DNA from: Bacillota bacterium
Lineage (GTDB): Bacteria > Bacillota > Clostridia > Acetivibrionales > DSM-1351
DNA length: 64,000 nucleotides
NCBI GenBank assembly: GCA_023390335.1
Contig: JAEWCZ010000032.1
Span: 1 to 64,000 of the forward strand
Reading direction: 5' to 3'
Each line of letters opens with the position of its first letter. The first letter of the stretch is position 1. Position numbers and translations under genes: made by a program. Of the stretch, positions 17,287-26,358 are shown piece by piece. The notes below the pieces were generated by a model, which saw only the letters and a list, made by a program, of their open reading frames with translations, was not told the DNA's origin and did not search any database.

Positions 17287-19839
17287 ATGTTTAATATGGT
17301 ATTCCAGACAACAATATGTGCAAGTTCAGGAAATTTGAAAATCAAAATAGATGATGTAAATCTAAACTTAAACACTTTTCCTTACATAGTGGATGATAAG
17401 ATCTTTATACCTGTAAGAGAGATTTTTGAACTTTTCGGATTTGAAGTCTTATATAATAGTGATGATAGAACTGCTAAATGTATAAAAGGTGATAAAGCAG
17501 TAATTTTTGATTTAGACAGTAGCAATTTGGAAATTGATAAAAGGGTTTTTTCAGCCGGTTCTGGACTTCGCATAATCAAAGGAACAATTTTTGCATCACC
17601 TGAGATAATCGAGTTAGGCTTGGATATGAAAGTTCAATGGAATGAAAAAGAAGAAACATTATTTCTCTGGAATAAAAGCGGGAAGGATATATCTGTATCA
17701 GGCAGTGAAAATATTGTTGTAGTAGGTGATAATATAATTGCAAATATTACAAAGATATATGATATAGATAAAGTTAACGAAAATATTTCTGATGTGGACA
17801 AGCTATATGATAGCAATAACCTGGTTGGAGCTATTAAAGGCTACGAACAAATTCTAAAACACATCTCAAGTGCTAAAAATCCTGAGGAGTACAGTCATGT
17901 TATGATAAATCAAGGCAGTGTTTATCTTAAACTTTCAACAGTAATAAACAGAGAAGAAAATTTATTAAATGCAATATCTAAGTTTGAAGAGGTTCTGCAC
18001 ACAATAAAAGCTAATGAATACCTATCTCAAAGAGCTCATGTCCATAAAGGATTAGGAGTGGCCTATTCGTTATTGGCTTTGGTAAGGGATGCGGAAAACA
18101 ATATATTAACGGCCATGGCAGAGGTGGATGAATCTCTGAAGTTTTTTAATAAGCAGGATTATCCATATTATTATGCAAGTTTACAAAATATTAAGGGAGG
18201 ATCATTTTTAAAACTATCACTTGTGAGGGATGTGGAAGAAAATATAACAAAAGCATTTCTAGCTTTTGACGAGGCTTCGGGTATTTTTTCGAAAAAGGAT
18301 TACCCCAATGAATTTGCTGCTTTAAGACGTAATCAAGCGGTGGCTTATACCTATCATTTCAAGGTTAGAGGAGGAGAGGAAGATTTAGAGAAGGGAATAA
18401 CTGCATATAAAGATTCACTAGAGGTATTTACTGCAGATAAGTTTTCGGTCAACTATGCTGATATACAAAGCTGTCTTGGAACTCTATACCTTCAATTTTT
18501 GATGATGGTGCCCAGCCTTGATAACTTGAATAACACTGTTAATGCATTTAGAGAAGGATTAATGATTTACACAATAGATAAATATCCTATGGAATATGCC
18601 AGGATTCAGAACAACCTTGGTTTTGCATATTTTAATGCAGAGATGGAGAAAGGCAGGAAGGAAAACTTGACAAAAGGCCTGAAGGCTTTAGACGAAGCAT
18701 CTAAAATATTTACTATAGTAGAGTATCCTTTTAAATATGGGTTTGTGCAGGTAAACAAGGGCCGTATTTATAATGCCCTGGCGGTATTTGGAGATAATGA
18801 GAAAAATTGCAAAGAGGCTATAGCTTATTATCAGGAAGCATTGAAGGTTTTTACAATAGATAGATATCCTTTTTATTATGCAGAGACATATGTACATTTA
18901 GGTACAGCTTATCATGATTTATCTGATTGTGATGATTGGGAAGGTAACTGCAAAAAAGCCATAGATTCATACAATAGAGCCTTAAACTTTTTTTCCTTTG
19001 AAGAATACCCTGTTTATTATGCTGATATTAATAAATTCTTAGGTTATTCATACTATAAATTGTCACTTGTTAAAGATATGAGGAATAACCTAGATAAAGC
19101 TATAGAGGTACACAATAATTCCTTAAAAATGTTTACAAAGGAAAATTTCACTTATATGTACTTGGATATTCATATGAGTATGGGTAATATTTATCGTTCT
19201 CTGGCGTGTATTGAAGATACAATAGAAAATAGCATAAAGTCCATAGAAGCATATAAAGAAGTTCTGTTTTATACAAATAAAGGAGCAGACACTATAAAAT
19301 TTGTGTGGATACAGGTATATCTAGCTGACAATTATAACAATCTTGCTGAGGTATTAGATATAGAGGATAACACAAAAAAAGCTATGGAAGCTTGCCGTGA
19401 GGCATTAAATATAAAAGAAGCAAAAAAAAATCCATCTGTTTATGGATTTTTACAATACGTTATGGCGCGTTCATATCTAAACTTGTCTGTTATAGAAGAA
19501 AAGGAAGTAAACCTTAAAAAAGCTATGGATGCAAACTGCGAAGCATTAAAGGTTTTTAAGTCTAAAGGTTATCTCTACAATAATTTATTGTCTTTAAAGC
19601 TACTTGGGGATATATACCAGAACATTGCAGAAACAAGAGATAGTGAAGAAAATCTTTTAAAGTCTTTGAATTCATATGATGGTGCTTTGGAGGTTTTGTC
19701 GGCTTTAGTTGGAAAAAAAGAGCCCGATCTATATCAATACTCGAAAATTACTGTAAGCAGGGGACTTGTTCTTAATAAGTTGGCGCGCATAAAAGGTAGA
19801 GAGGAAAAGAAACATTGCAAAAAGAAACTGACGAGTTAA
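17287..19839 (+). CDS. Copper-amine-oxidase-N (stalk) domain protein with long TPR array
   Basis: An 850-residue protein. Residues about 15-130 are a copper amine oxidase N-terminal-like domain (DDKIFIPVREIFELFGFEV), a domain usually found outside the cell. Then comes a short strand motif, ENIVVVGDNIIANI. From about residue 175 to the end runs an array of TPR-like repeats with a period near 53 residues and the recurring pattern YP-YA-nLG-Y-L-AI-AL-vFt. The N-terminus is only a weak hydrophobic stretch (MFNMVFQTTICASS), so export is uncertain. It shares architecture with the protein at 20493-22118. No enzymatic domain is visible; the TPR array suggests a protein-binding scaffold. Function unknown. 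Confidence 0.75.
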   Translation: MFNMVFQTTICASSGNLKIKIDDVNLNLNTFPYIVDDKIFIPVREIFELFGFEVLYNSDDRTAKCIKGDKAVIFDLDSSNLEIDKRVFSAGSGLRIIKGTIFASPEIIELGLDMKVQWNEKEETLFLWNKSGKDISVSGSENIVVVGDNIIANITKIYDIDKVNENISDVDKLYDSNNLVGAIKGYEQILKHISSAKNPEEYSHVMINQGSVYLKLSTVINREENLLNAISKFEEVLHTIKANEYLSQRAHVHKGLGVAYSLLALVRDAENNILTAMAEVDESLKFFNKQDYPYYYASLQNIKGGSFLKLSLVRDVEENITKAFLAFDEASGIFSKKDYPNEFAALRRNQAVAYTYHFKVRGGEEDLEKGITAYKDSLEVFTADKFSVNYADIQSCLGTLYLQFLMMVPSLDNLNNTVNAFREGLMIYTIDKYPMEYARIQNNLGFAYFNAEMEKGRKENLTKGLKALDEASKIFTIVEYPFKYGFVQVNKGRIYNALAVFGDNEKNCKEAIAYYQEALKVFTIDRYPFYYAETYVHLGTAYHDLSDCDDWEGNCKKAIDSYNRALNFFSFEEYPVYYADINKFLGYSYYKLSLVKDMRNNLDKAIEVHNNSLKMFTKENFTYMYLDIHMSMGNIYRSLACIEDTIENSIKSIEAYKEVLFYTNKGADTIKFVWIQVYLADNYNNLAEVLDIEDNTKKAMEACREALNIKEAKKNPSVYGFLQYVMARSYLNLSVIEEKEVNLKKAMDANCEALKVFKSKGYLYNNLLSLKLLGDIYQNIAETRDSEENLLKSLNSYDGALEVLSALVGKKEPDLYQYSKITVSRGLVLNKLARIKGREEKKHCKKKLTS

Positions 19840-19894
19840 AGAATGACTGCTGCAGATATTTATAAAAGTAAAAATATATTTTTGGGGGAATAGG

Positions 19895-20506
19895 ATGCAA
19901 AACTATGTTGTAAATATTGGAGACATATTGGACATTATATTAAAAACTACAAGGAAGAGTGCCAATATTCTTGCTCATACTTACCTCATCAAGGATTCGT
20001 CTATTATTTCAAAATGGAAGAGAGATAAAGTAAAGCCAACAAATGAAGATATTTTGAAAATTGCTGATTTTACTCTTGATGAATCGTCAGAGACTCAGCG
20101 TAGAATTATTCGAAATGAGATTGAAATTTTAATTGCCAGATCTTTACTGAGAGACGAAATAAAAGATTCATTATTACATATATCAGACTTTAGTAAATTC
20201 TTGTGTGAGGTTATAAATATATCCACCGCTTCATACGGAAACGATATCTGTTGGGAAGCGATGAACCGGGGTTCAGTGACATGTGAATTCAATATATCTC
20301 CTGGCTCAGTAAATAACAGGCCTAAAGAATATGAAAGTGACAGTGAAACCGGAGTAGTATTTTCTGACGGTTTAGAGGAAAATGTGGATAATAACACACC
20401 TGATAATATAACCCGAAATACAACAATAAACAAAGGTATCAAGGTTGTTGGGAACAACAATATACAAGCTCAGGGAAGCAATATATTTATCAATGTTGAT
20501 AAATGA
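19895..20506 (+). CDS. Small HTH-like protein with Gly/Asn-rich C-terminal tail
   Basis: A 203-residue protein of unknown function. Residues about 20-55 (SSIISKWKRDKVKPTNEDIL) resemble the recognition region of a Cro/CI-type helix-turn-helix. A helical middle follows, then a low-complexity acidic linker, and the tail IKVVGNNNIQAQGSNIFINV. Similar short G-N strands occur in both TPR neighbours. It starts at ATG 19895 after a GGGGGA site, and its 3' end overlaps the next gene by 14 bp, implying coordinated translation. It could be a regulator or the cytoplasmic partner of the TPR proteins (inference). Confidence 0.6.
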   Translation: MQNYVVNIGDILDIILKTTRKSANILAHTYLIKDSSIISKWKRDKVKPTNEDILKIADFTLDESSETQRRIIRNEIEILIARSLLRDEIKDSLLHISDFSKFLCEVINISTASYGNDICWEAMNRGSVTCEFNISPGSVNNRPKEYESDSETGVVFSDGLEENVDNNTPDNITRNTTINKGIKVVGNNNIQAQGSNIFINVDK

Positions 20507-22118
20507 TACAAGCATATATCCTTACAGTCTATTACCTGTATGTGAATACTTTATTTTGACTTTGCTTGGGGGCGCATATGGGGAAAAAATCTTAAGATTA
20601 TGTATTCCTGCATTTGTATTGATGGTGATCATGAAAATGGATAATTTTAATTTGCTTGCCGAGGATGTAAAATTTATACTTAATGATAGTAAAAAGGTAT
20701 TAAATGCTGAGCAGAAAGAAATAGACGGTACTGTATATGCTCCGTTAAGACCTGCGTTGGAAGCCACTGGCTGGAAGTTCGTATATGATTCCAATAACAG
20801 ATCTGTTTCCTGTACAAAGGAAAGCAGACAGATTGTTATCACCATTGGCAGCAGAGTAGTAGATATTGATGGTGAGCAATTTATACTTGACAAACCTGTA
20901 GTTATTTGTAATGGTAGTACATATATACCAAGTAAGTTTATTGCACAAAAATTCGGAGTTCAAGTGATGTGGAATAAACACGACAACTTTATTATTCTGT
21001 CAGGCTATGATAAGGATAATATATATTTAGAGGGTAATGGCAATATTATCATAGCTGGAAACGGAATAATGGTAAACATATTTGAGCCGTACAGTACAGA
21101 TACCATAAGTGACATGTTAGGTTATGCAGACCGTCTTCTGGGTAAAAGCAGAACTGAAGATGCTATTGAGTATTATCAGGAGATTCTTAACAATATTTCT
21201 ATTGATGATAATCCTGAAATATATGCACATGCATTAATAAATATGGGTAATGCATATAGCCTCCTTGCAGAGACAAAAGATGCTAAGAAAAATATAACCC
21301 TTGCCATAAAAGCATATGAAAGGGCTTTGCAGCTTTGCAAGACAAAAAAGGCTGTTGACAGCTACGCTGGTGTTTTGAACAATCTTGGAAATGCATACAG
21401 AATCTTGTTGGAAATTACCGGTGACAGAAAAGATATAAGTAAAGTATTAAATATGTTTATGCAAGCATTGAATTATTATACGCAAAATGAATCATTACTT
21501 GATAAAGCAACAGTTTATTATAATTTGGGATTAACTTACAATGAACTGGGTATGAAAGATGCAGCGCGTACCAGTTTGTCAGAGGCAGCCAAGTTATACA
21601 GAAAAGCATTGAAATTATATACTATAAGTGAAAATCCTTCATTTTATGCGTTAATACAGTATAACCTGGGAGATATTAATGGAACTCTCCTGGAAATTAA
21701 AGGCAAGCAAATAAACCTCAAAGAGGCTAAAGTAGCTTTTGAAGAAGCATTGAAAGTATGGAATGTTGAAAGCTATCCAGCAAACTATGCTAGAGTTCAT
21801 AAGCATATTGGTCATTCTTTCAGTAGGATGTACCAATTTAAAAGTAATGTGGAATACCTGAAAAAAGCCTTGTCAGAATACAATGAGAGTCTAAAGATCT
21901 TTTCCGTAAAAAAGTATCCAGTAGATTATGGTAAAGTAAATATGGAGCTTGGAGATATATATCTGGAGTTGTCCGGAGCGGAAGTAGATGGAGAGTGGCT
22001 CGAAAAGTCTATCCTTTCTTATAATATAGCGTTAAGCATATATAAACCTTTAGAGTATCCTGTTTATTACAAATATGTAGTTGATAAATTAAATCTTATT
22101 GGCGGACAAGGGGAGTAG
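20493..22118 (+). CDS. Membrane-anchored copper-amine-oxidase-N domain / TPR protein
   Basis: About 541 residues from ATG 20493; the ATG start is chosen because longer forms lie deeper in the previous gene. Two hydrophobic stretches near the N-terminus (LPVCEYFILTLLGGAYG and LRLCIPAFVLMVIMK) suggest membrane insertion. A copper amine oxidase N-like domain follows (DGTVYAPLRPALEATGWKF, STYIPSKFIAQKFGVQVMWN), then GNGNIIIAGNGIMVNIFE, then TPR repeats to the end with the same YP-YA-HLG pattern as the 850-residue protein. It is a shorter paralogue of that protein. No catalytic domain is seen. Topology and function are unknown. Confidence 0.7.
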   Translation: MLINDTSIYPYSLLPVCEYFILTLLGGAYGEKILRLCIPAFVLMVIMKMDNFNLLAEDVKFILNDSKKVLNAEQKEIDGTVYAPLRPALEATGWKFVYDSNNRSVSCTKESRQIVITIGSRVVDIDGEQFILDKPVVICNGSTYIPSKFIAQKFGVQVMWNKHDNFIILSGYDKDNIYLEGNGNIIIAGNGIMVNIFEPYSTDTISDMLGYADRLLGKSRTEDAIEYYQEILNNISIDDNPEIYAHALINMGNAYSLLAETKDAKKNITLAIKAYERALQLCKTKKAVDSYAGVLNNLGNAYRILLEITGDRKDISKVLNMFMQALNYYTQNESLLDKATVYYNLGLTYNELGMKDAARTSLSEAAKLYRKALKLYTISENPSFYALIQYNLGDINGTLLEIKGKQINLKEAKVAFEEALKVWNVESYPANYARVHKHIGHSFSRMYQFKSNVEYLKKALSEYNESLKIFSVKKYPVDYGKVNMELGDIYLELSGAEVDGEWLEKSILSYNIALSIYKPLEYPVYYKYVVDKLNLIGGQGE

Positions 22119-22167
22119 ATGTTACATTCCCTTATACATTCTCCGTATTGCACATCTTAACAAAGAC

Positions 22168-22185
22168 AAAATGGTTTTCCATTTT
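22168..22185 (+). terminator. Hairpin after the TPR/HTH cassette
   Basis: AAAATGG (22168-22174), loop TTTT, CCATTTT (22179-22185), a perfect short stem. A T run follows about 20 bp later rather than immediately. Possible weak terminator between the cassette and the ABC transporter gene; the rest of 22119-22369 shows nothing else I can name. Confidence 0.3.
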
Positions 22186-22369
22186 CATCCAGAAAAAATT
22201 CAGTTTTTTTTCAACTCACATTCAAGTCAGTAAATATCTTACTGTTTTATAATAACATTACCAGAGAGAATTAAGATTAACACTTTGGTCTCTTTAATTA
22301 GCAAGAGCTGAAATTGGTACCAAATATAAAATAGGGATAGTATTTTAATAAAATGTAAGGAATAAAGGC

Positions 22370-24145
22370 ATGAAAATTAAAATTTTAAAGCAAGGCGATA
22401 TTACATTACTAAAAAGGGCTTTAAAGTATGTTTATTCATATAGAATCAGATTTACACTAGCTTTATTGTGTATACTTGGTGGAATAGGCATAGGAATAGC
22501 TCAGCCTCTGTTTTGGGGTAAAATATTGGACAGCCTGTTTCAGAAAGACATGAAAAGTGCTGTACCCAATATAATCTACAGTTTAATATTGGGCATTCTT
22601 GTAAATATCATTTCATATTTTCAGTCATATATTTTTGCTTCTTTAAACCAGAATATAATATTTGATTTAAAAAATGATATGTACAAAACCATGTTGGAGC
22701 TTCCTGTGAAGGCTTATGACGAAATAGATAACGGGGAGTTGATGTCCAGGCTTCATGGAGATGCGGGTGAAGTGGCAAATGCCATTACAGGAACACTAAT
22801 AAATACCGTAGTGGATATGATACGTCTTATTGCCATAGGAATAGCCGTATTTGCTATAAGTGTCAAACTAGCTTTGATTGTTGTAATTACTTTCCCTATA
22901 TCCTTTTATATATTTAATAAATATGGTAAAAAAATCAGAACGAGTAATAAGGAATTATCACATATTAATGATATATATTTCGGTGAATCGGGACAAGTTA
23001 TCTGGGGAATAAGAGAAATAAAAAGTTTGGGAATAAAAAAGAGTAAATTAAATGCATTTACTAATATTTCAGATAGACTTAAGAAAATGATCGTTTCCAT
23101 AACTCTATTAAATGCAAAATCACAGTCACTATCAAATATTATAAATACTATCGCACAGATGTTAATAGCTTTTATGGGTGGAATATTTGTTGTTAACGGA
23201 TCACTAGACATAAAGTTTTTTATAGCTTTTTATTCCTACTCCGGTCAGTTTTCCGGGTCACTGCTAAACATAAGTCGGCTAAATCTTAATTTACAGCAGG
23301 TCATGAACTCATTGGAAAGAATATTTCTATTGATGGACGGATTGAAATATGACCCTGAAAAATTCGGTGAAAAGGCTATTGAAAACATAACCGGTAATAT
23401 AAAGTTTGAAAACGTTTACTTCAGCTATGATACTAAATCAAATGTACTGGATAACGTGACTATAAATATCCCTTCCAAAGGAAGAACAGCCATAGTAGGA
23501 AGCAGCGGAAGTGGAAAAACCACAATTTTCAATTTAATTCTTAAGCTTTATGATCCTTGTAGAGGCCGCATACTTATTGACAGCACAGATATAAATGAAA
23601 TCAGGGAAGAAGATTTACGAAAGCACATTTCAGTTGTACAGCAGGAACCTTTTCTCTTCAGAATGTCTATAAAAGAAAATCTATTGCTTGCAAATACGAA
23701 TGCATCTCAGGAAGAAATAGAAAGTGCCTGTAAAAGAGCTTTTATACACAAGTACATAGAAGCGCTACCCGATAAGTATGATTCAATGATAGGGGAAAAC
23801 GGTGTAACCCTTTCCGGGGGACAGAGGCAAAGAATTGCAATAGCCAGAGGTCTGTTAAAAAAATCCAAAATAATACTTTTTGACGAAGCGACCTCCTCAC
23901 TTGATAATGAATCCCAGTTTTACATTAAGAAGGCCATCGACTCTATTGCCGCGGATTGTACTGTAGTAATAATAGCACATAGGCTGTCTACGATAATTGA
24001 GGCTGATGTAATATATGTTATGGACCAGGGGAAAATCGCGGGTCACGGTAATCATCGTTCGTTAATACATACTAATAGCATATACCAAAAGCTATATTCA
24101 GCGGAGGTACAGCTGATAAATGAAAACTCCAGGGAGGTGGTCTGA
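22370..24145 (+). CDS. ABC exporter, fused permease and ATPase (peptide export)
   Basis: A 591-residue half-transporter. Residues about 20-310 form a six-helix ABC transmembrane domain. Residues about 345-580 are the ATPase with Walker A GSSGSGKT, signature LSGGQRQRIAIARG, Walker B IILFDEATS and the switch histidine in IIAHRLST. It lacks an N-terminal C39 peptidase domain, so leader removal must be done by another enzyme. It is immediately upstream of two Cys-rich precursor genes and the CLI_3235-type maturases, so the mature peptide is its likely substrate (inference). Confidence 0.85.
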   Translation: MKIKILKQGDITLLKRALKYVYSYRIRFTLALLCILGGIGIGIAQPLFWGKILDSLFQKDMKSAVPNIIYSLILGILVNIISYFQSYIFASLNQNIIFDLKNDMYKTMLELPVKAYDEIDNGELMSRLHGDAGEVANAITGTLINTVVDMIRLIAIGIAVFAISVKLALIVVITFPISFYIFNKYGKKIRTSNKELSHINDIYFGESGQVIWGIREIKSLGIKKSKLNAFTNISDRLKKMIVSITLLNAKSQSLSNIINTIAQMLIAFMGGIFVVNGSLDIKFFIAFYSYSGQFSGSLLNISRLNLNLQQVMNSLERIFLLMDGLKYDPEKFGEKAIENITGNIKFENVYFSYDTKSNVLDNVTINIPSKGRTAIVGSSGSGKTTIFNLILKLYDPCRGRILIDSTDINEIREEDLRKHISVVQQEPFLFRMSIKENLLLANTNASQEEIESACKRAFIHKYIEALPDKYDSMIGENGVTLSGGQRQRIAIARGLLKKSKIILFDEATSSLDNESQFYIKKAIDSIAADCTVVIIAHRLSTIIEADVIYVMDQGKIAGHGNHRSLIHTNSIYQKLYSAEVQLINENSREVV

Positions 24146-24349
24146 ATAGGATAAATAAGCACAAAGATAAGGATAGCAGTAATTGACGTGGGATAAACTC
24201 TGAAATATCTGATTTAGTCTATTTAAGTCAAGTTTTGCATTTGATCCTTGACTAAAACCTCGAGGAGTTGGGATTCAAATAGATAAAGCCATGCAATAGA
24301 AGAATTCGCGAGCTTCTATAATGGTGAAATTCGGGAAAGAGGTGAAATA

Positions 24350-24511
24350 ATGAAGAAACTTGGAAAAAACATAAACCTGACTAAAGAAACATTTGAGGCC
24401 TATGCTTCATGTGGCTGTGGTTGTACCAGCGGCTGTGGTGGAGATTCGACGCCGGCAACATATTATGCAATGACTGGTATATATACTGCTACGTTAAACA
24501 GCAACAACTAA
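24350..24511 (+). CDS. CLI_3235-type Cys-rich RiPP precursor peptide 1
   Basis: A 53-residue peptide after AAAGAGGTGAAATA. The leader MKKLGKNINLTKETFEAYA matches the clostridial CLI_3235 bacteriocin-precursor family (TIGR04065) as I recall it. The core has four cysteines (C21, C23, C25, C29) in a Gly-rich stretch, then GGDSTPATYYA and TGIY, ending in Asn. The cysteines are the likely sites of modification by the radical SAM enzyme at 24912. It lies 204 bp after the exporter gene. The final product is unknown. Confidence 0.85.
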   Translation: MKKLGKNINLTKETFEAYASCGCGCTSGCGGDSTPATYYAMTGIYTATLNSNN

Positions 24512-24604
24512 GTGAAATTTTATTGGGATTCAAATACATAAAGCCATGCGATAGAAGAATTCACGAGCTTCTATAATGGTGAAGTTTGGGGAGGAGGTGA
24601 AATA

Positions 24605-24778
24605 ATGAAGAAACTTGGAAAAAACATAAACCCAACTAAAGAAACAGTTGAGGCCTATAATAGTTGTTTACCTTACTGTGATTGTGACAGTGGGTGTGGT
24701 GGAAATTCGACGCCGGCAACATATTATGCACATACTGGTATATATAATTATACGTACAACAGTGCTTATTCTAATTAG
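24605..24778 (+). CDS. CLI_3235-type Cys-rich RiPP precursor peptide 2
   Basis: A 57-residue duplicate of peptide 1. The leader MKKLGKNINPTKETVEAY is nearly identical; the Cys region has diverged (C21, C25, C27, C31), with two extra residues. The following GGNSTPATYYA and TGIY segments are retained, and the C-terminus is longer and Tyr/Asn-rich. Conservation of the leader and of the post-Cys segment, with drift in the Cys loop, suggests both products are processed by the same machinery but differ in activity or target (inference). Confidence 0.85.
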   Translation: MKKLGKNINPTKETVEAYNSCLPYCDCDSGCGGNSTPATYYAHTGIYNYTYNSAYSN

Positions 24779-24791
24779 GAAATACTGTCAT

Positions 24792-24827
24792 GATATAACC
24801 AGAATAGACCAATATTCTGGTTATATC
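24792..24827 (+). terminator. Perfect 15-bp stem-loop between precursor and maturase genes
   Basis: GATATAACCAGAATA (24792-24806), loop GACCAA, TATTCTGGTTATATC (24813-24827). No T tract follows, so it is more likely a partial terminator or RNA-stabilising end that keeps precursor mRNA abundant relative to the maturase genes. Confidence 0.55.
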
Positions 24828-24911
24828 ACCCATTACGTACCAGTAATTATGCTATAACTAAGTAAAATTTAATTTGTGGTAAAACACAGTAAAAAATAAG
24901 GGGGTATTGCT

Positions 24912-26357
24912 ATGAAGAAGGATAAGCCATTTATTCACCTTTTTAAGACTCCAGGGGGATATTATATATATGATGTTAATACAAACGCAATAATAAAGAC
25001 GCAAAAACCAATCTATGACTTGTTGCAAGTCGGTCAAAGAGGCTGTGCTAACAATGATAATAACGATATCATAAATGCAGTAAAAAAGATAAAAGAAAAG
25101 GGCTTTTTATCATCAAAAAGAATTAAAGAGGTTTCTCATCCTACTAACGATATACTGGAATACCATTTGTCAAATAAATTGAAAATGGTTATTTTACAGG
25201 TTACACAACAATGTAATTTGCGGTGTGAGTATTGTGCTTACTCAGGCAATTATTTAAATAGAGGACATGCCAACGTTCGAATGAATCTCGAAACGGCCAA
25301 AAAAAGCATTGACTTTTTGATAGATAACTCAAGAGATGTAGATAGTGTAAATATAGCTTTTTATGGTGGAGAGCCTCTCTTGGAATTTGAACTCATAAAA
25401 AAATGTGTTCATTATGCAAAAGAAATTTCTGAAGGTAAAAAAGTTACATTTAGCTTTACGACGAATGGTACTGTATTTACCAAAGAAATTATAGATTTTT
25501 TTGAACTGCATGATGCAAGCATTACCATCAGCCTTGACGGACCCAAAGAGATTAATGATAAGAATAGAAAGTTTGCAGTCAGTGGCTGCGGCACATTTGA
25601 AAGTATAAGCAAAAATCTGGAGTTTTTTAGGGAAAATTACCCGGAGTACTTTAAAAAAATTATATTTAATATTGTTTTGGATAGAAATAACAACTTTAAT
25701 TGTGTAAACGAATTTTTTACCACTTATGATATTATCAAAGATTCTATGATAAATATAAGCGGCATATCAACGAATTATGCAAAGGTTGAAATCAAATCAT
25801 CTGAGGAATATGATATTAATTTAAAATATGAATTATTTAAGTTATACCTAAATAAAGTCAATAGGCTTGATGAGAAATATGTGTCAAAATTGGTGACTAG
25901 GGACTATGACATGTTAAAAATAAAAATAGTAAAAGAAAGAGAACGCACAAAAGAGTTACCCGAAAAAGCACACCATGGAGGTCCTTGTGTTCCCGGTGCA
26001 CAAAGACTGTTTGTGGATGTAAACGGAAATCTATACCCTTGTGAGAGAGTATCCGAAAATTCTGAAGTGATGAGAATCGGACATATAGATACCGGATTCA
26101 ATATTGAAAAAGTTCGTAATCTCCTGAATGTCGGAAAGATAACCGAAAAAAGCTGTCGGGATTGTTGGGCTTTCAGGTTTTGTACTTTATGTGCAGCACA
26201 GGCGGATGATACAAAGGAATTATCTCCCAATATGAAGCTTTCAAATTGCAATGCTGTCAGGGCATCACAAGAGCAAAACCTTAAAGACTATTGTACGCTT
26301 AATGAATTCGGACACAGTTTTGAAAATGATTACGGGTATATTTTGATGGAGGGATGA
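24912..26357 (+). CDS. ccpM: Radical SAM/SPASM peptide maturase (CcpM type)
   Basis: A 481-residue radical SAM enzyme. The [4Fe-4S]-binding CNLRCEYC lies at residues 101-108 (C101, C105, C108), followed by NIAFYGGEPLLEF and the rest of the barrel. The C-terminal SPASM region has GGPCVPGAQRLFVDVNGNLY, PCERV and KSCRDCWAFRFCTLCAAQ, which bind auxiliary clusters. Residues 1-90 form a short N-terminal peptide-recognition-like domain. The position after CLI_3235-type precursors and before a TIGR04066-type gene fits the Cys-rich peptide maturase CcpM family. It probably forms thioether (sactionine-like) or other crosslinks on the core cysteines; the exact chemistry is inference. Start ATG 24912 follows AAGGGGG. 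Confidence 0.87.
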   Translation: MKKDKPFIHLFKTPGGYYIYDVNTNAIIKTQKPIYDLLQVGQRGCANNDNNDIINAVKKIKEKGFLSSKRIKEVSHPTNDILEYHLSNKLKMVILQVTQQCNLRCEYCAYSGNYLNRGHANVRMNLETAKKSIDFLIDNSRDVDSVNIAFYGGEPLLEFELIKKCVHYAKEISEGKKVTFSFTTNGTVFTKEIIDFFELHDASITISLDGPKEINDKNRKFAVSGCGTFESISKNLEFFRENYPEYFKKIIFNIVLDRNNNFNCVNEFFTTYDIIKDSMINISGISTNYAKVEIKSSEEYDINLKYELFKLYLNKVNRLDEKYVSKLVTRDYDMLKIKIVKERERTKELPEKAHHGGPCVPGAQRLFVDVNGNLYPCERVSENSEVMRIGHIDTGFNIEKVRNLLNVGKITEKSCRDCWAFRFCTLCAAQADDTKELSPNMKLSNCNAVRASQEQNLKDYCTLNEFGHSFENDYGYILMEG

Positions 26358-26358
26358 G

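Larger units (their letters stand above)
24268..24778 (+). repeat. Tandem duplication carrying the two precursor genes and their leaders
   Basis: The sequence from 24268 recurs from 24523 with a constant 255-bp offset through the leader and start codon; a 6-bp insertion in the core shifts the offset to 261 bp. The copied unit includes the 5' leader, the Shine-Dalgarno and the gene. In both leaders ATAGAAG and CTTCTAT enclose a 10-nt loop (24296-24319 in copy 1), overlapping a TATAAT. The hairpin differs at only one loop base between copies. Confidence 0.85.

Noticed and set aside
24268..24778. CRISPR-like direct repeats
   Set aside because: There are only two copies, each about 255 bp and containing a coding gene, so this is a gene duplication and not a repeat-spacer array.
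25904..26251. Minus-strand open frame within the radical SAM gene
   Set aside because: Overlaps the conserved SPASM region entirely and has no ribosome site or recognisable motif.
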